From Myxococcales bacterium (GTDB lineage: Bacteria; Myxococcota_A; Polyangia; Nannocystales; Nannocystaceae), in assembly GCA_020633315.1 (NCBI GenBank), contig JACKDV010000007.1, positions 1-64,000 on the forward strand: a stretch of 64,000 bases of DNA. Direction: 5' to 3'. Positions 54,968-63,356 of this stretch are shown piece by piece; within the stretch, counting starts at the first letter, position 1, and each line of letters starts with the position of its first letter. A program made the translations under genes and the position numbers. The notes beneath the pieces were generated by a model that saw only the letters and a program-made list of their open reading frames with translations, was not told the DNA's origin and did not search any database.

Positions 54968-55684
54968 ATGGCCGAGGCCGCGCCGATCGTCCTGTGGCAG
55001 CTGGGTCCGTGCTGGGGCATGCCCAGCGGCAGCCCGTTCTGCACCAAGCTCGAGACCTGGCTGCGCATGGTCGAGCTGCCCTACGAGGCGCGGGTGATCA
55101 CCGGCCTGCCGCGCTCCGCCACCCGCAAGGCCCCCTACGTGGAGCTCGCAGACGGGCGACGGATCGCGGACAGCGGGGTGATCATCGAGACCCTCACCGC
55201 CGAGCGGGGCGTGACCCTCGACGAGGGGCTCGACGCGCGGCAGCAGGCGCTCGCGCTGGCGCTCACCCGGCTGCTCGAGGATCACCTCTACTGGGCGATC
55301 GTCTGGGATCGCTGGGCCGTCGACGAGCACTGGGCCCAGACCCGCCCCGCCTACTTCGGCACGCTGCCGGTCCCGCTGCGCTGGCTGGTCCCGGGGCTGG
55401 CGCGTCGAGGCGTGCGAAGGTCCCTGCACGGCCAGGGCTTCGGGCGCATGACCGATGATGCGATCCTCGCCCGAGCCGAGCGCGACCTGGCGGCCCTCGC
55501 CGCGCTCCTCGGCGACCAGGAGCACTGGCTGGGCCGGCCGTCGAGCCTCGATGCCACCGCCCATGCCTTCCTCGCGGCCGTGGCCCGGCCTCCCTTCGGG
55601 GGGCCGCTGCAGCGCGCGATCGCCCGTCATCCCAACCTGACGGCGTTCTGCGAGCGGATCGAGGCCAAGTGGTGGAGCCGGTGA
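54968..55684 (+). CDS. GST-like protein of the metaxin/failed-axon-connections type
   Basis: 238 residues. The N-terminal thioredoxin-like half reads VLWQLGPCWGMPSGSPFCTK and RKAPYVELADGRRIADSGVI, a pattern of the Fax/metaxin-like GST group. The helical C-terminal half ends DATAHAFLAAVARPPFGGPL and NLTAFCERIEAKWW. The usual catalytic Tyr/Ser is not obvious, so it may be a non-catalytic member. The ATG at 54968 follows TACCGT ending 5 bases upstream. It is followed after 31 bases by the kinase gene on the same strand. Confidence 0.88.
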   Translation: MAEAAPIVLWQLGPCWGMPSGSPFCTKLETWLRMVELPYEARVITGLPRSATRKAPYVELADGRRIADSGVIIETLTAERGVTLDEGLDARQQALALALTRLLEDHLYWAIVWDRWAVDEHWAQTRPAYFGTLPVPLRWLVPGLARRGVRRSLHGQGFGRMTDDAILARAERDLAALAALLGDQEHWLGRPSSLDATAHAFLAAVARPPFGGPLQRAIARHPNLTAFCERIEAKWWSR

Positions 55685-55715
55685 TCGAAACCCGGCGACG
55701 CCGGTCTACCCGCGC

Positions 55716-58415
55716 GTGTCGATCCGGGTGGGCTCCCTCGAGCACGACCTCGCTGCCGAGCACGTGCGGGCCAGCGTGCGCTCGCGGCTGTTCGAGCTGC
55801 CTGCGCCCAGCCTGAGGATCGGACGCTTCTTGCTGGGCCGCCTGCTCGGCGAGGGCGGCATGGGCGTGGTCTTCCAGGCCCGCGACCTGGAGCTGGGGCG
55901 GGACGTGGCGGTCAAGCTGCTGCGCTCCACCCAGGGACCCGCGGCCGCGCGCCTGCTGCGGGAGGCCCGGGCCATGGCTCGCCTCGACCACCCCAACGTG
56001 GTCACCGTGTACGAGGCCGGCACCGACGACGGGCAGGTGTACCTGGCGATGGAGCTGGTGCGCGGCAAGGATCTCCAGCGCTGGCTCGCCGCTCGGCCCC
56101 GAGGCTGGCGCGAGGTGGTGCGGGTGCTGGTGCAGGCCGCCCACGGGCTGGCCGCGGCCCACTCCGCGGGCCTGGTCCATCGCGATCTCAAGCCCGCCAA
56201 TGTGCTGGTCACCGCCGAGGGGCACGCCAAGGTGGCCGACTTCGGGCTGGCGCGCTCGGCCGGGGCCACCACCGAGCCCCTCGAGCGCAGCGCCTCGTCG
56301 TCGATGCTGTCGACCATCACCCGCACCGGGGCGATCGTGGGCACGCCGGCCTACATGCCGCCCGAGGTCCTCGAGGGGCGGGCGCACGACGAGCGCGGCG
56401 ATCAGTTCAGCTTCTGCGTGGCCGCCTTCGAGGCGGTGTATGGCCAGCGCCCCTTCACCGGTCGCTCGCTGCTCGAGCTGAGCGATCGGATCCGCCGCGG
56501 CGACGCGGACCGGGTGGCGGGCACGGGCCCGCGGGTGCCCCGGGCCCTGGGGCGGATCCTCCGGCGGGGGCTCGCCGTCGATCCCATGCAGCGCCACCCC
56601 TCGATGCTGGCGCTGGCCCGCGCCCTCGAGCGCCTGCTGGGCCGTCGCCGGCGGGGGCTGGCGGGCCTGGGGGCCACCGCGGCGCTGGCCTCGGTGGTGG
56701 CGCTGGCCTGGCCCGCGCCCTCGGCCATGTGCACCGGCGCGGACGAGGCCTGGGCCGCGAGCTGGTCGCCCGCGTCGCGTGATGCGGTCGCGGCCGCGAT
56801 GCGAGCCACCGAGCACCCCGCGGCCGAGCACGTGGCCCAGGGGGTGGCCCGCGGTCTCGACGACTACGGCGTGCGCTGGATGGCAGCTCACCGCGAGGCC
56901 TGCCTGGCCACCCACCAGCGGGGCGAGCAGAGCCTGGCCGCGCTCGACCGCCGCATGGCCTGCCTGGAGGGGCGGCGAGCCCATGCGCACGTGCTGGTGG
57001 AGCGGCTGCGGGTGGCCGATCGCGATGCGGTGGAGCGGGCGATGGCCGCGGTGGATCGCCTGCCGAGCCTCGATGCCTGCGAGGGCAGCACGGGTCCGGC
57101 CGAGCCGCTGCCCGATGATGCGCGCACCCGCATGCGGGTGCAGGCGCTGCGGGCTCGCCTGGCCGACGCCCGGGTGCGGGCGCAGCTCGGTCGGGTGGAG
57201 GCGGCCAGCCAGCAGTACGCCGAGATCCAGGTCGAGGCCGACGCGGTGGGCTACCGGCCGCTGATGGTCGACGTGCGCACCGATCGTGCCGAGGGTGGGG
57301 CGCCCACCGAGGAGAACCGCGACCGCCTGTTCGAGGCCCTCCACCTGGCCGAGGCCGAAGGCTACGTCGAGGGGCAGCGGGTGGCCTGGACCCTGCTCGC
57401 GGCCACGCTGCCCTACCTCGGCGAGTACGCGGCGGCCGAGCGGGCGGCCGAGCATGCCCGCGCCTTCATCACGCGCACCGGCAACGATCCCGTGGCGCAC
57501 GCCGAGCTGCTCGAGGCGCGGGCCTTCTCCCGGCTCGAGCAGAGCGAGCACGACGATGCGGTCACGCTCGCCGAGGAGGCCCTGCGAGCGCTGCGTCGAC
57601 ACGCGCCCGAGCACCCCCGGCTGGTGCAGCTCTACGGCTCGCTGGGCACGATCTACACGCTGGTCGAGCGCAACGCCGAGGCCCGCGAGGCCTACCAGCA
57701 GGCCTACGATCGAGCGCGTCGGCACCACGGCGAGGTCCACGGCTCGGTGGCCTTCGCCATGATGAACCTCGGCCGTGTCGAGGAGCGCCTGGGGCGGACC
57801 GAGGAATCCAACGCCTGGTACCTGCGCTCGATCGAGATGTACCGAGCCCTGGGCGAGGAGAGCGGTGGCCCGGCGATCATCGCCCTCAACAACCTGGGGC
57901 AGAACTACGGCCGCCAGGGACGCCACGACGACGCCATCGCCACGGTGCAGCGGGCCATCGAGGCGCAGGCCCGCAACGTGGGGCCCGAGCACCGCCAGAT
58001 CGTGCGCATGCGTCGGGGGCTCGCTCGCATCCTCGACGACGCGGGGCGGCTCGACGAGGCGATGGCCGAGTGCGAGCAGGCGCTGCGGATCGCCGAGGCC
58101 ACCTTCGGCGACGAGCACGACGAGACCGCCACCACCCGGCGTCGCCTGGGCGAGTACCGGCTGCGGGCCGGCGAGCGCGAGCTCGCGATCTCGCTGCTCG
58201 AGCGCGCGCTGCGGGGACACGAGCGCCCCGGCACCCCGGCCCAGCACCGCGCGCTGTCGCAGTACTCGCTGTTCGTGGCCCTGGCCGACGGGCCCGGAGC
58301 TCGCGAGCAGGAGCGGGCGCGGGCCCTGGCCGAGCAGGCCATCGAGCCCCTCGAGCAGGGCCGCGACGAGGATCGGGCCAAGGCGCGCGAGCTGCGGGAG
58401 TGGCTCGCACGGTGA
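55716..58415 (+). CDS. Hanks-type Ser/Thr kinase with periplasmic TPR domain
   Basis: 899 residues. The kinase domain is at about 35-300: glycine loop GRLLGEGGMGVVFQAR, catalytic Lys in VAVKLL (about 67), catalytic loop VHRDLKPANVLV (about 155), DFGLAR (about 175) and GTPAYMPPEVL. A transmembrane helix (LAGLGATAALASVVALAW) lies near 318-336. The rest, about 560 residues, is TPR-like helical repeats that should be periplasmic (YGSLGTIYTLVERNAEAREA, LAFAMMNLGRVEERLGRTEE-type units). This architecture is common in myxobacteria for signalling across the membrane. The GTG at 55716 starts it; FHA proteins such as the one at 10395-11735 bind targets of such kinases. Confidence 0.93.
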   Translation: MSIRVGSLEHDLAAEHVRASVRSRLFELPAPSLRIGRFLLGRLLGEGGMGVVFQARDLELGRDVAVKLLRSTQGPAAARLLREARAMARLDHPNVVTVYEAGTDDGQVYLAMELVRGKDLQRWLAARPRGWREVVRVLVQAAHGLAAAHSAGLVHRDLKPANVLVTAEGHAKVADFGLARSAGATTEPLERSASSSMLSTITRTGAIVGTPAYMPPEVLEGRAHDERGDQFSFCVAAFEAVYGQRPFTGRSLLELSDRIRRGDADRVAGTGPRVPRALGRILRRGLAVDPMQRHPSMLALARALERLLGRRRRGLAGLGATAALASVVALAWPAPSAMCTGADEAWAASWSPASRDAVAAAMRATEHPAAEHVAQGVARGLDDYGVRWMAAHREACLATHQRGEQSLAALDRRMACLEGRRAHAHVLVERLRVADRDAVERAMAAVDRLPSLDACEGSTGPAEPLPDDARTRMRVQALRARLADARVRAQLGRVEAASQQYAEIQVEADAVGYRPLMVDVRTDRAEGGAPTEENRDRLFEALHLAEAEGYVEGQRVAWTLLAATLPYLGEYAAAERAAEHARAFITRTGNDPVAHAELLEARAFSRLEQSEHDDAVTLAEEALRALRRHAPEHPRLVQLYGSLGTIYTLVERNAEAREAYQQAYDRARRHHGEVHGSVAFAMMNLGRVEERLGRTEESNAWYLRSIEMYRALGEESGGPAIIALNNLGQNYGRQGRHDDAIATVQRAIEAQARNVGPEHRQIVRMRRGLARILDDAGRLDEAMAECEQALRIAEATFGDEHDETATTRRRLGEYRLRAGERELAISLLERALRGHERPGTPAQHRALSQYSLFVALADGPGAREQERARALAEQAIEPLEQGRDEDRAKARELREWLAR

Positions 58416-58524
58416 CCCGACGCGAGCATGCGCTGAGCTGCTGCGTCCGCTGAGCGGCTGCGTTGCGCTGCGACCGAGCGGCGTCTTGCACGAGGGGGCC
58501 GATCTCGTCTACTCGGTCCCCGCC

Positions 58525-59055
58525 ATGCCGCGCCTCCGCTGGATCGCCATCCCCCTCGTGCTGGCCCTGGGCCTGCCCCCGGCGGGCTGCGGGCTGTTCC
58601 GCCGCCGCAGCTCCAACACCACCAACGTCGAGAGCTCCGTGCAGATCAACCAGCAGGGGCGCGACGTCGCGACCCTCGAGCGGGACCAGTACGAGGTGAT
58701 CGAGACCTCGATCGGCACCAACAAGTCCAACAGCGTCTTCGTGCTGACGATCCCCGTGGGCTCGCACACCACCCACGACGAGCAGGTCGACAGCGCCTAC
58801 TACATGGCCGTGGACCGGATCCCCGAGTGCGACGCCCTGCTGATGCCGCGGGTCGACACTCGGCGCACCCTGGTGCCGCTCTTGCTGGTCAACATCGTGA
58901 TCAAGAAGACGACGGTCAAGGGCCGCTGCATCCACGTCAAGGACGACGCGACCCTGGCCGGGCACGAGCCCGAGGCGGGCAGCGACACCGGCGGCGGCGA
59001 GGCCGAGGAGCCGGGCGAGCCCGAGCCTGCCGAGGCGGGCGGCAGCGAGTCCTGA
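58525..59055 (+). CDS. Small lipoprotein of unknown function
   Basis: 176 residues. The signal with lipobox reads LVLALGLPPAGC. The body is a compact alpha/beta domain of about 110 residues (VATLERDQYEVIETSIGTNK, VFVLTIPVGSHTTHDEQVDS, AVDRIPECDALLMPRVDTRR) that resembles TRL-type or other small bacterial lipoprotein domains, with no certain assignment. It ends in a Glu/Gly/Pro-rich tail. The start is ATG at 58525, at the beginning of the signal peptide. The DUF4336 gene begins 16 bases after its stop, so these two are likely co-transcribed. Confidence 0.8.
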   Translation: MPRLRWIAIPLVLALGLPPAGCGLFRRRSSNTTNVESSVQINQQGRDVATLERDQYEVIETSIGTNKSNSVFVLTIPVGSHTTHDEQVDSAYYMAVDRIPECDALLMPRVDTRRTLVPLLLVNIVIKKTTVKGRCIHVKDDATLAGHEPEAGSDTGGGEAEEPGEPEPAEAGGSES

Positions 59056-59071
59056 GCCAAGGAGCCGAGGC

Positions 59072-59875
59072 GTGAGCAACTCTTCCCCACCGAGCCCACA
59101 GCTGGTGCCGCTCGGACCCGAGATCTGGATCCACGAGGCGTGGGTCCGCTTCATGGGGTTCCGCCTGCAGACCCGCATGACCGTGGTCCGCCTGTCCGAG
59201 GCCACGGGGCAGGGCGGCCTGTGGCTGTGCTCGCCGATCGGCGACGTGGATGCGCTGCGCCCCGAGCTCGACGCCCTGGGCGAGGTCCGCCACCTGGTGG
59301 CCCCCAACGCGCTGCACCACCTGGGCCTCGAGCGCTTCGCCCAGGCGTTCCCCGGGGCCACGCGGTGGGCCACCAAGAACGTCGAGGCTCGCTCGGGTCT
59401 GCAGGTGCACGAGACCCTCGCCGGCCCTCCCGAGCAGGACACCACCCCGCCGTCGTGGCGGCCCGATCTCGAGCTGTGCGTGCTGGGGGGCAACCTGCTG
59501 TTCGAGGAGGCCCTGGTGCTCCACCGACCCTCGCGCACGCTGGTGGTGACCGATTTCGTGGAGAAGATCGACGAGAGCTGCTGCGATCCCTGGGCGGTGC
59601 GGGTGCTGCCCGTCTTCGGGCTCCCCAAGGGCCGGCCCACCCCCGCGCCGGAGCATCGCGTCTTTGCGGTCGACCCCGAGCCGCTGTGCCGGGCCAAGGA
59701 GCGCGTGCTGGCCTGGGACTTCGAGCGCATGATCATCGCCCACGGCCCGGTCGTGGAGCAGGGGGCCAAGGACGATCTGGCCGCATGCTTCGATCGGGCG
59801 ATCCAGGCCGCCACCGGCCGCGGACGGGCCTCGGTGGCGCTGCGCAAGCTGTGGCTCCGCGCGATGCCCCGCTGA
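59072..59875 (+). CDS. DUF4336 protein (metallo-beta-lactamase-like fold)
   Basis: 267 residues of the DUF4336 family. These resemble metallo-beta-lactamase-fold proteins but often lack the full HxHxDH set. Supporting segments are WLCSPIGDVDALRPELDALG, VAPNALHHLGLERFAQAFPG, ALVLHRPSRTLVVTDFVEKI and WDFERMIIAHGPVV. Possible metal ligands are the His pair in ALHHLG and the His in IIAHGP, but a canonical binuclear site is not seen. It has no signal peptide. It starts at GTG 59072, 16 bases after the small lipoprotein gene. Confidence 0.85.
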   Translation: MSNSSPPSPQLVPLGPEIWIHEAWVRFMGFRLQTRMTVVRLSEATGQGGLWLCSPIGDVDALRPELDALGEVRHLVAPNALHHLGLERFAQAFPGATRWATKNVEARSGLQVHETLAGPPEQDTTPPSWRPDLELCVLGGNLLFEEALVLHRPSRTLVVTDFVEKIDESCCDPWAVRVLPVFGLPKGRPTPAPEHRVFAVDPEPLCRAKERVLAWDFERMIIAHGPVVEQGAKDDLAACFDRAIQAATGRGRASVALRKLWLRAMPR

Positions 59876-59996
59876 GCGGCGCATTGGCTCGGCGATCGCT
59901 CGCCTGGATTGCCATGGCCCGATCGGAGCTCGGCACATTCTGCTTCGTGGGACGCTCGGATCCGTCGATGAGCTGCGGGGTCCCGGAGCGGGTGGG

Positions 59997-61211
59997 CTAC
60001 TCCTTGGCTCCGGCCCCGGTCGCATCGCGGGCGAGGCGGTCGAAGACCACCTCGATCCAGTCCGGCGGTCGGGCCCCGCGGAACTTGTAGCCGTTGACGA
60101 AGAAGGTGGGGGTGGCGTCCACCTCCATCAGGATCGCGCGGGCGATGCTGCGCTTGAGCTCGGTCTGGGGAAGCTCGGAATCCAGGCAGGTCGTGAACGC
60201 GGCCTCGTCGAGGCCGAGCTCCTTGGCGTAGCCCACCAGCTCGTCGCGCTCGAACGCGGGCTGGTGGGCGAACAGCAGGTCGCCGTACTCGAAGAAGCGG
60301 TCCTGCTGGCGCGCGCACTCGGCCGCCTCGGCGGCCTTGCAGGCCATGGGGTGCACGCCCTGCATGCCGGGGTTGCAGCTGTCGTCGAGCGGGTAGTGCA
60401 CGAAGGCCACGCGCACCGGGGTGGGGCCCTTGGTGTAGGCGGAGATCCCCTCCCACAGCTTGCGGCAGTGCGGGCACTGGAAGTCCGCCACCTCCACCAC
60501 CGTGAGCGGCGCGTCCTCGGGGCCCTTGGTGGGCAGGCCCTCCAGCGAGATCTCGACCGGCTTCTCCGCCTCGAGCAGCGCGGTGACCAGCGCATCGAGG
60601 TCGCGCTCCATCTCGGCCCGCACGGCGGCCCGGCGCTGGCCGTAGCCCCAGTAGCCCGCCGAGAACGAGAGCATGAAGGTCGCGAGCACGGCCAGGCCCA
60701 CCGGGCCCATCGCGTCCTTGAGGATGCGGGCCAGCGAGGTGTCCTGGGCGTAGCCCAGCGAGAACCAGGCGCACAGGCCCAGGCCCAGGTTGATCACGTA
60801 CCAGGCCACGCAGAACGGACAGAAGGAGCCCTCGAGAGCGCTCAGCGTGCCCATCAGCACCGAGCTGAGCACGCTGAAGGCGGCCAGGGCGAAGGCGGTG
60901 CCCCGCCACGGATCATGGTCGAGCGCGCGGCGGCGCCAGGCCATGCCGGCCGCGAGGGCCGTGGCTGCGGCTCCGCCCAGGCCCAGCACCGACACGGGGA
61001 TGCCCATCATGGTGCCGAAGCGACCCGAGGTGACCGCACAGCCCCGCGCGGACAGCTTGCCGCACACCTGCACGAGCTCGGAGGCCTTGCCCAGCTCGTA
61101 GTCCACGTGGACCATGGTCAGCCACCAGCCGTCGGCCACACCGAGCAGGGCCAGGACCACCATGGCCAGCAGGAGGATCCCGCGGCGCCGCGCCTCTTTC
61201 GTGGCCGTCAT
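59997..61211 (-). CDS. VKOR-DsbA fusion (disulfide-forming enzyme)
   Basis: 404 residues. An N-terminal vitamin K epoxide reductase-like membrane domain has five or so helices, a loop Cys pair (VQVCGKLSARGCAVT) and the redox-active SFCPFCVAWYVINLG near residue 131. It is fused to a periplasmic thioredoxin-fold DsbA-like domain with VADFQCPHCRKLW near 246 and the cis-Pro region VDATPTFFVNGYKF. VKOR-type domains take electrons from the Dsb partner and pass them to quinone, so both steps of disulfide formation lie in one chain. ATG at 61211 follows TATGCT ending 7 bases upstream. Confidence 0.93.
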   Translation of the reverse strand: MTATKEARRRGILLLAMVVLALLGVADGWWLTMVHVDYELGKASELVQVCGKLSARGCAVTSGRFGTMMGIPVSVLGLGGAAATALAAGMAWRRRALDHDPWRGTAFALAAFSVLSSVLMGTLSALEGSFCPFCVAWYVINLGLGLCAWFSLGYAQDTSLARILKDAMGPVGLAVLATFMLSFSAGYWGYGQRRAAVRAEMERDLDALVTALLEAEKPVEISLEGLPTKGPEDAPLTVVEVADFQCPHCRKLWEGISAYTKGPTPVRVAFVHYPLDDSCNPGMQGVHPMACKAAEAAECARQQDRFFEYGDLLFAHQPAFERDELVGYAKELGLDEAAFTTCLDSELPQTELKRSIARAILMEVDATPTFFVNGYKFRGARPPDWIEVVFDRLARDATGAGAKE

Positions 61212-61335
61212 GCCGCGAAGCATACCCGACCGGCTGCGCGACGGCTCCGCCCCCGGCCTCGTCCCCCGGCCCGGTCCCCGCGCTCGGGCCCGCCCTCGGG
61301 ACCATGGGGGGCTCGGGCGCGGATATGCTTGGGGA

Positions 61336-62550
61336 ATGACGAACATCGGTGGCACCTGCGAGCCGCGCTTCCACGCCGTGCGAGACCAGCTCGAGCGCAA
61401 CCTCGTCGAGCGCGGGGAGGTCGGCGCCTCCGTCTGCGTGATGCTCGACGGCGAGGTGGTCGTGGACCTCTACGGCGGCGTGGCCGATCGCGAGTCCGGG
61501 CGCCCGTGGACCGAGGACACCGTGAGCCTGGTGTTCTCCTCCACCAAGGGCGCGACCGCCCTGTGTGCCCACATGCTGGCCGATCGCGGAGAGCTCGACC
61601 TCGACGCGCCGATCGCCGAGGTGTGGCCCGAGCTGGCCAAGGGCGGCAAGGAGCGGATCCGGGTCGGCATGCTCCTCGACCACCAGGCCGGCCTGCCCGC
61701 GCTCCGCTCGACGATCCCACCGGGAGGGCTCTACGACTGGCAGTGGATGATCCATGCCCTCGAGGACGAGGCTCCGTTCTGGCGACCGGGGACCCGGCAC
61801 GGCTACCACGCGCTCACCATGGGGTACCTGGTCGGTGAGGTCGTCCGGCGGGTCTCCGGCCGCACGCTGGGTACGTTCTTTGCCGAGGAGGTCGCCGACC
61901 CGCTCGGCCTGGACTTCTGGATCGGCCTGCCCGAGTCCGAGGAAGGCCGGGTGGCCCCCATCATCCCCGCCGTTCCGCCCTCCGATCCCGCCGAGCTCGG
62001 CGAGCTCATCCAGGTGGCGATGGGCGATCCCAGCTCGATCCAGTTCCTGGTGCTGATGAATTCCGGGGGCTTCCTCGAGCCGGGGGAGTGCGACAGCCGG
62101 GCGGCCCATGCCGCGGAGATCCCCGCCGCCAACGGCATCACCAATGCACGCGGGCTCGCGCGCATGTACGCCCCGCTGGCCCTCGGTGGTGCGCTCGGCG
62201 GGGTGCGGCTGGTGAGCCCCGAGGCCATCTCGCGGATGAGCGCGGTGCGATCGGCCGTCGCGGTGGATGCCACCCTGCTGACGACCACCCGCTTCTCGCT
62301 CGGCTACATGAAGCGCGCCGACAACCGCTGGACGGGGATCGACGGCGACAGCGTGCTGCTGGCCGAGGAAGCCTTCGGCCACGCCGGCATGGGGGGCTCG
62401 GTGGGCTTCGCCGATCCGACCCTGGGGTTGTCGTTCGGCTACACCATGAGCCAGCAGGGGATGGGCGTGGGGATCAACGGCCGCGGCCATGCGCTCATCG
62501 ATGCCACCTATGCCTCGCTCGGGCTCACGCCGCCCGGCGAGCGTCGCTGA
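61336..62550 (+). CDS. Class C beta-lactamase-type serine hydrolase (EstB-like)
   Basis: 404 residues. The nucleophile motif SSTKGA lies near residue 68. The second motif is YHALTMGYL instead of the beta-lactamase YxN, and HAGMGGSVGF near the C-terminus takes the place of KTG. This combination is usual for esterases and peptidases of the EstB group rather than resistance enzymes. There is no signal peptide, which also argues for a cytoplasmic esterase. ATG at 61336 follows TATGCT ending 6 bases upstream. It is divergent from the VKOR-DsbA gene, and both promoters carry TATGCT. Confidence 0.9.
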   Translation: MTNIGGTCEPRFHAVRDQLERNLVERGEVGASVCVMLDGEVVVDLYGGVADRESGRPWTEDTVSLVFSSTKGATALCAHMLADRGELDLDAPIAEVWPELAKGGKERIRVGMLLDHQAGLPALRSTIPPGGLYDWQWMIHALEDEAPFWRPGTRHGYHALTMGYLVGEVVRRVSGRTLGTFFAEEVADPLGLDFWIGLPESEEGRVAPIIPAVPPSDPAELGELIQVAMGDPSSIQFLVLMNSGGFLEPGECDSRAAHAAEIPAANGITNARGLARMYAPLALGGALGGVRLVSPEAISRMSAVRSAVAVDATLLTTTRFSLGYMKRADNRWTGIDGDSVLLAEEAFGHAGMGGSVGFADPTLGLSFGYTMSQQGMGVGINGRGHALIDATYASLGLTPPGERR

Positions 62551-62558
62551 GGGCGTGG

Positions 62559-63344
62559 CTACCCCGTGCGGAGCAGCCGGATGAAGCGCCAGGGCCCGCT
62601 GTCCTCCATCACCGGCTCGCCCTCGTGACGCTGCGAGAACACGCGCTCGAGGGTGCGACGGGGCACGAAGGGCTCGCCCCGGGCGGCGGCCGGGACCTCG
62701 GCCTCGAACACCGAGAGCATCAGCTCGTCCACCAGGCCGGGTTGGTCCTCGTAGAGCGGACGGGTGGTGGTGGGCCCCGCCTCCACCGTGATGGTGCGGG
62801 CATCGAAGCGTCGCCGGGCCCAGTCGACCAGGGTGTGCAGGTCTGGCGAGGGCACGCCGGCCAGGCCCACGTGCCGGGGCAGGCGTCCGTGCAGGGCCTG
62901 GGCCCGATCCACGTTGGTGAAGATCCAGGGCTGCGCCCAGCCGTGCAGGGTGGGGTGGTCCGGGTCGATGTCCTCGCGACCGGTGAGCACGACCACGAGC
63001 GGCGGGGTGGGGCGGCCGAGCTGGTCCATGCGCCAGGCGTGCAGGGCATCGGCGCGATCGCTGGCCAGCTCGTAGGCCAGGCGGGGCTCGGCGCGGAGGA
63101 TGGCGCCGGTCGTGACGATCACGTCGGCGCGGGCGCGGGCCAGGTCGAGGGCGAAGCGGTCGTGGGGGCTGCGGGGGGTGGCCTGGTTGATCTTGAGCAC
63201 CACCAGCTCGCCGTCGGGCTCGCGGCCCACGGCCGCCACGTGGACCACGCCCGCGGGATCGCTGAGCGCATCGTCCCCGTAGAGACGGCGGACGCGCTCG
63301 GCCACGAGGGCGGCGGGGGGCAGGTCGTCGGGCGGCGGTGTCAT
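62559..63344 (-). CDS. RibD C-terminal domain / dihydrofolate reductase-like protein
   Basis: 261 residues. The NADPH-dependent reductase fold of RibD_C is suggested by HDRFALDLARARADVIVTTG, PPLVVVLTGREDID, ARTITVEAGPTTTRPL and VDELMLSVFEAEVP. In riboflavin synthesis this domain reduces a pyrimidine ribose, but stand-alone members have varied roles, and no riboflavin gene is nearby. No deaminase domain is present. It starts at ATG 63344, 12 bases after the stop of the DUF2461 gene on the same strand, so they are likely one transcript. It converges on the EstB-like gene. Confidence 0.85.
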   Translation of the reverse strand: MTPPPDDLPPAALVAERVRRLYGDDALSDPAGVVHVAAVGREPDGELVVLKINQATPRSPHDRFALDLARARADVIVTTGAILRAEPRLAYELASDRADALHAWRMDQLGRPTPPLVVVLTGREDIDPDHPTLHGWAQPWIFTNVDRAQALHGRLPRHVGLAGVPSPDLHTLVDWARRRFDARTITVEAGPTTTRPLYEDQPGLVDELMLSVFEAEVPAAARGEPFVPRRTLERVFSQRHEGEPVMEDSGPWRFIRLLRTG

Positions 63345-63356
63345 CGGGCTCGTGGA

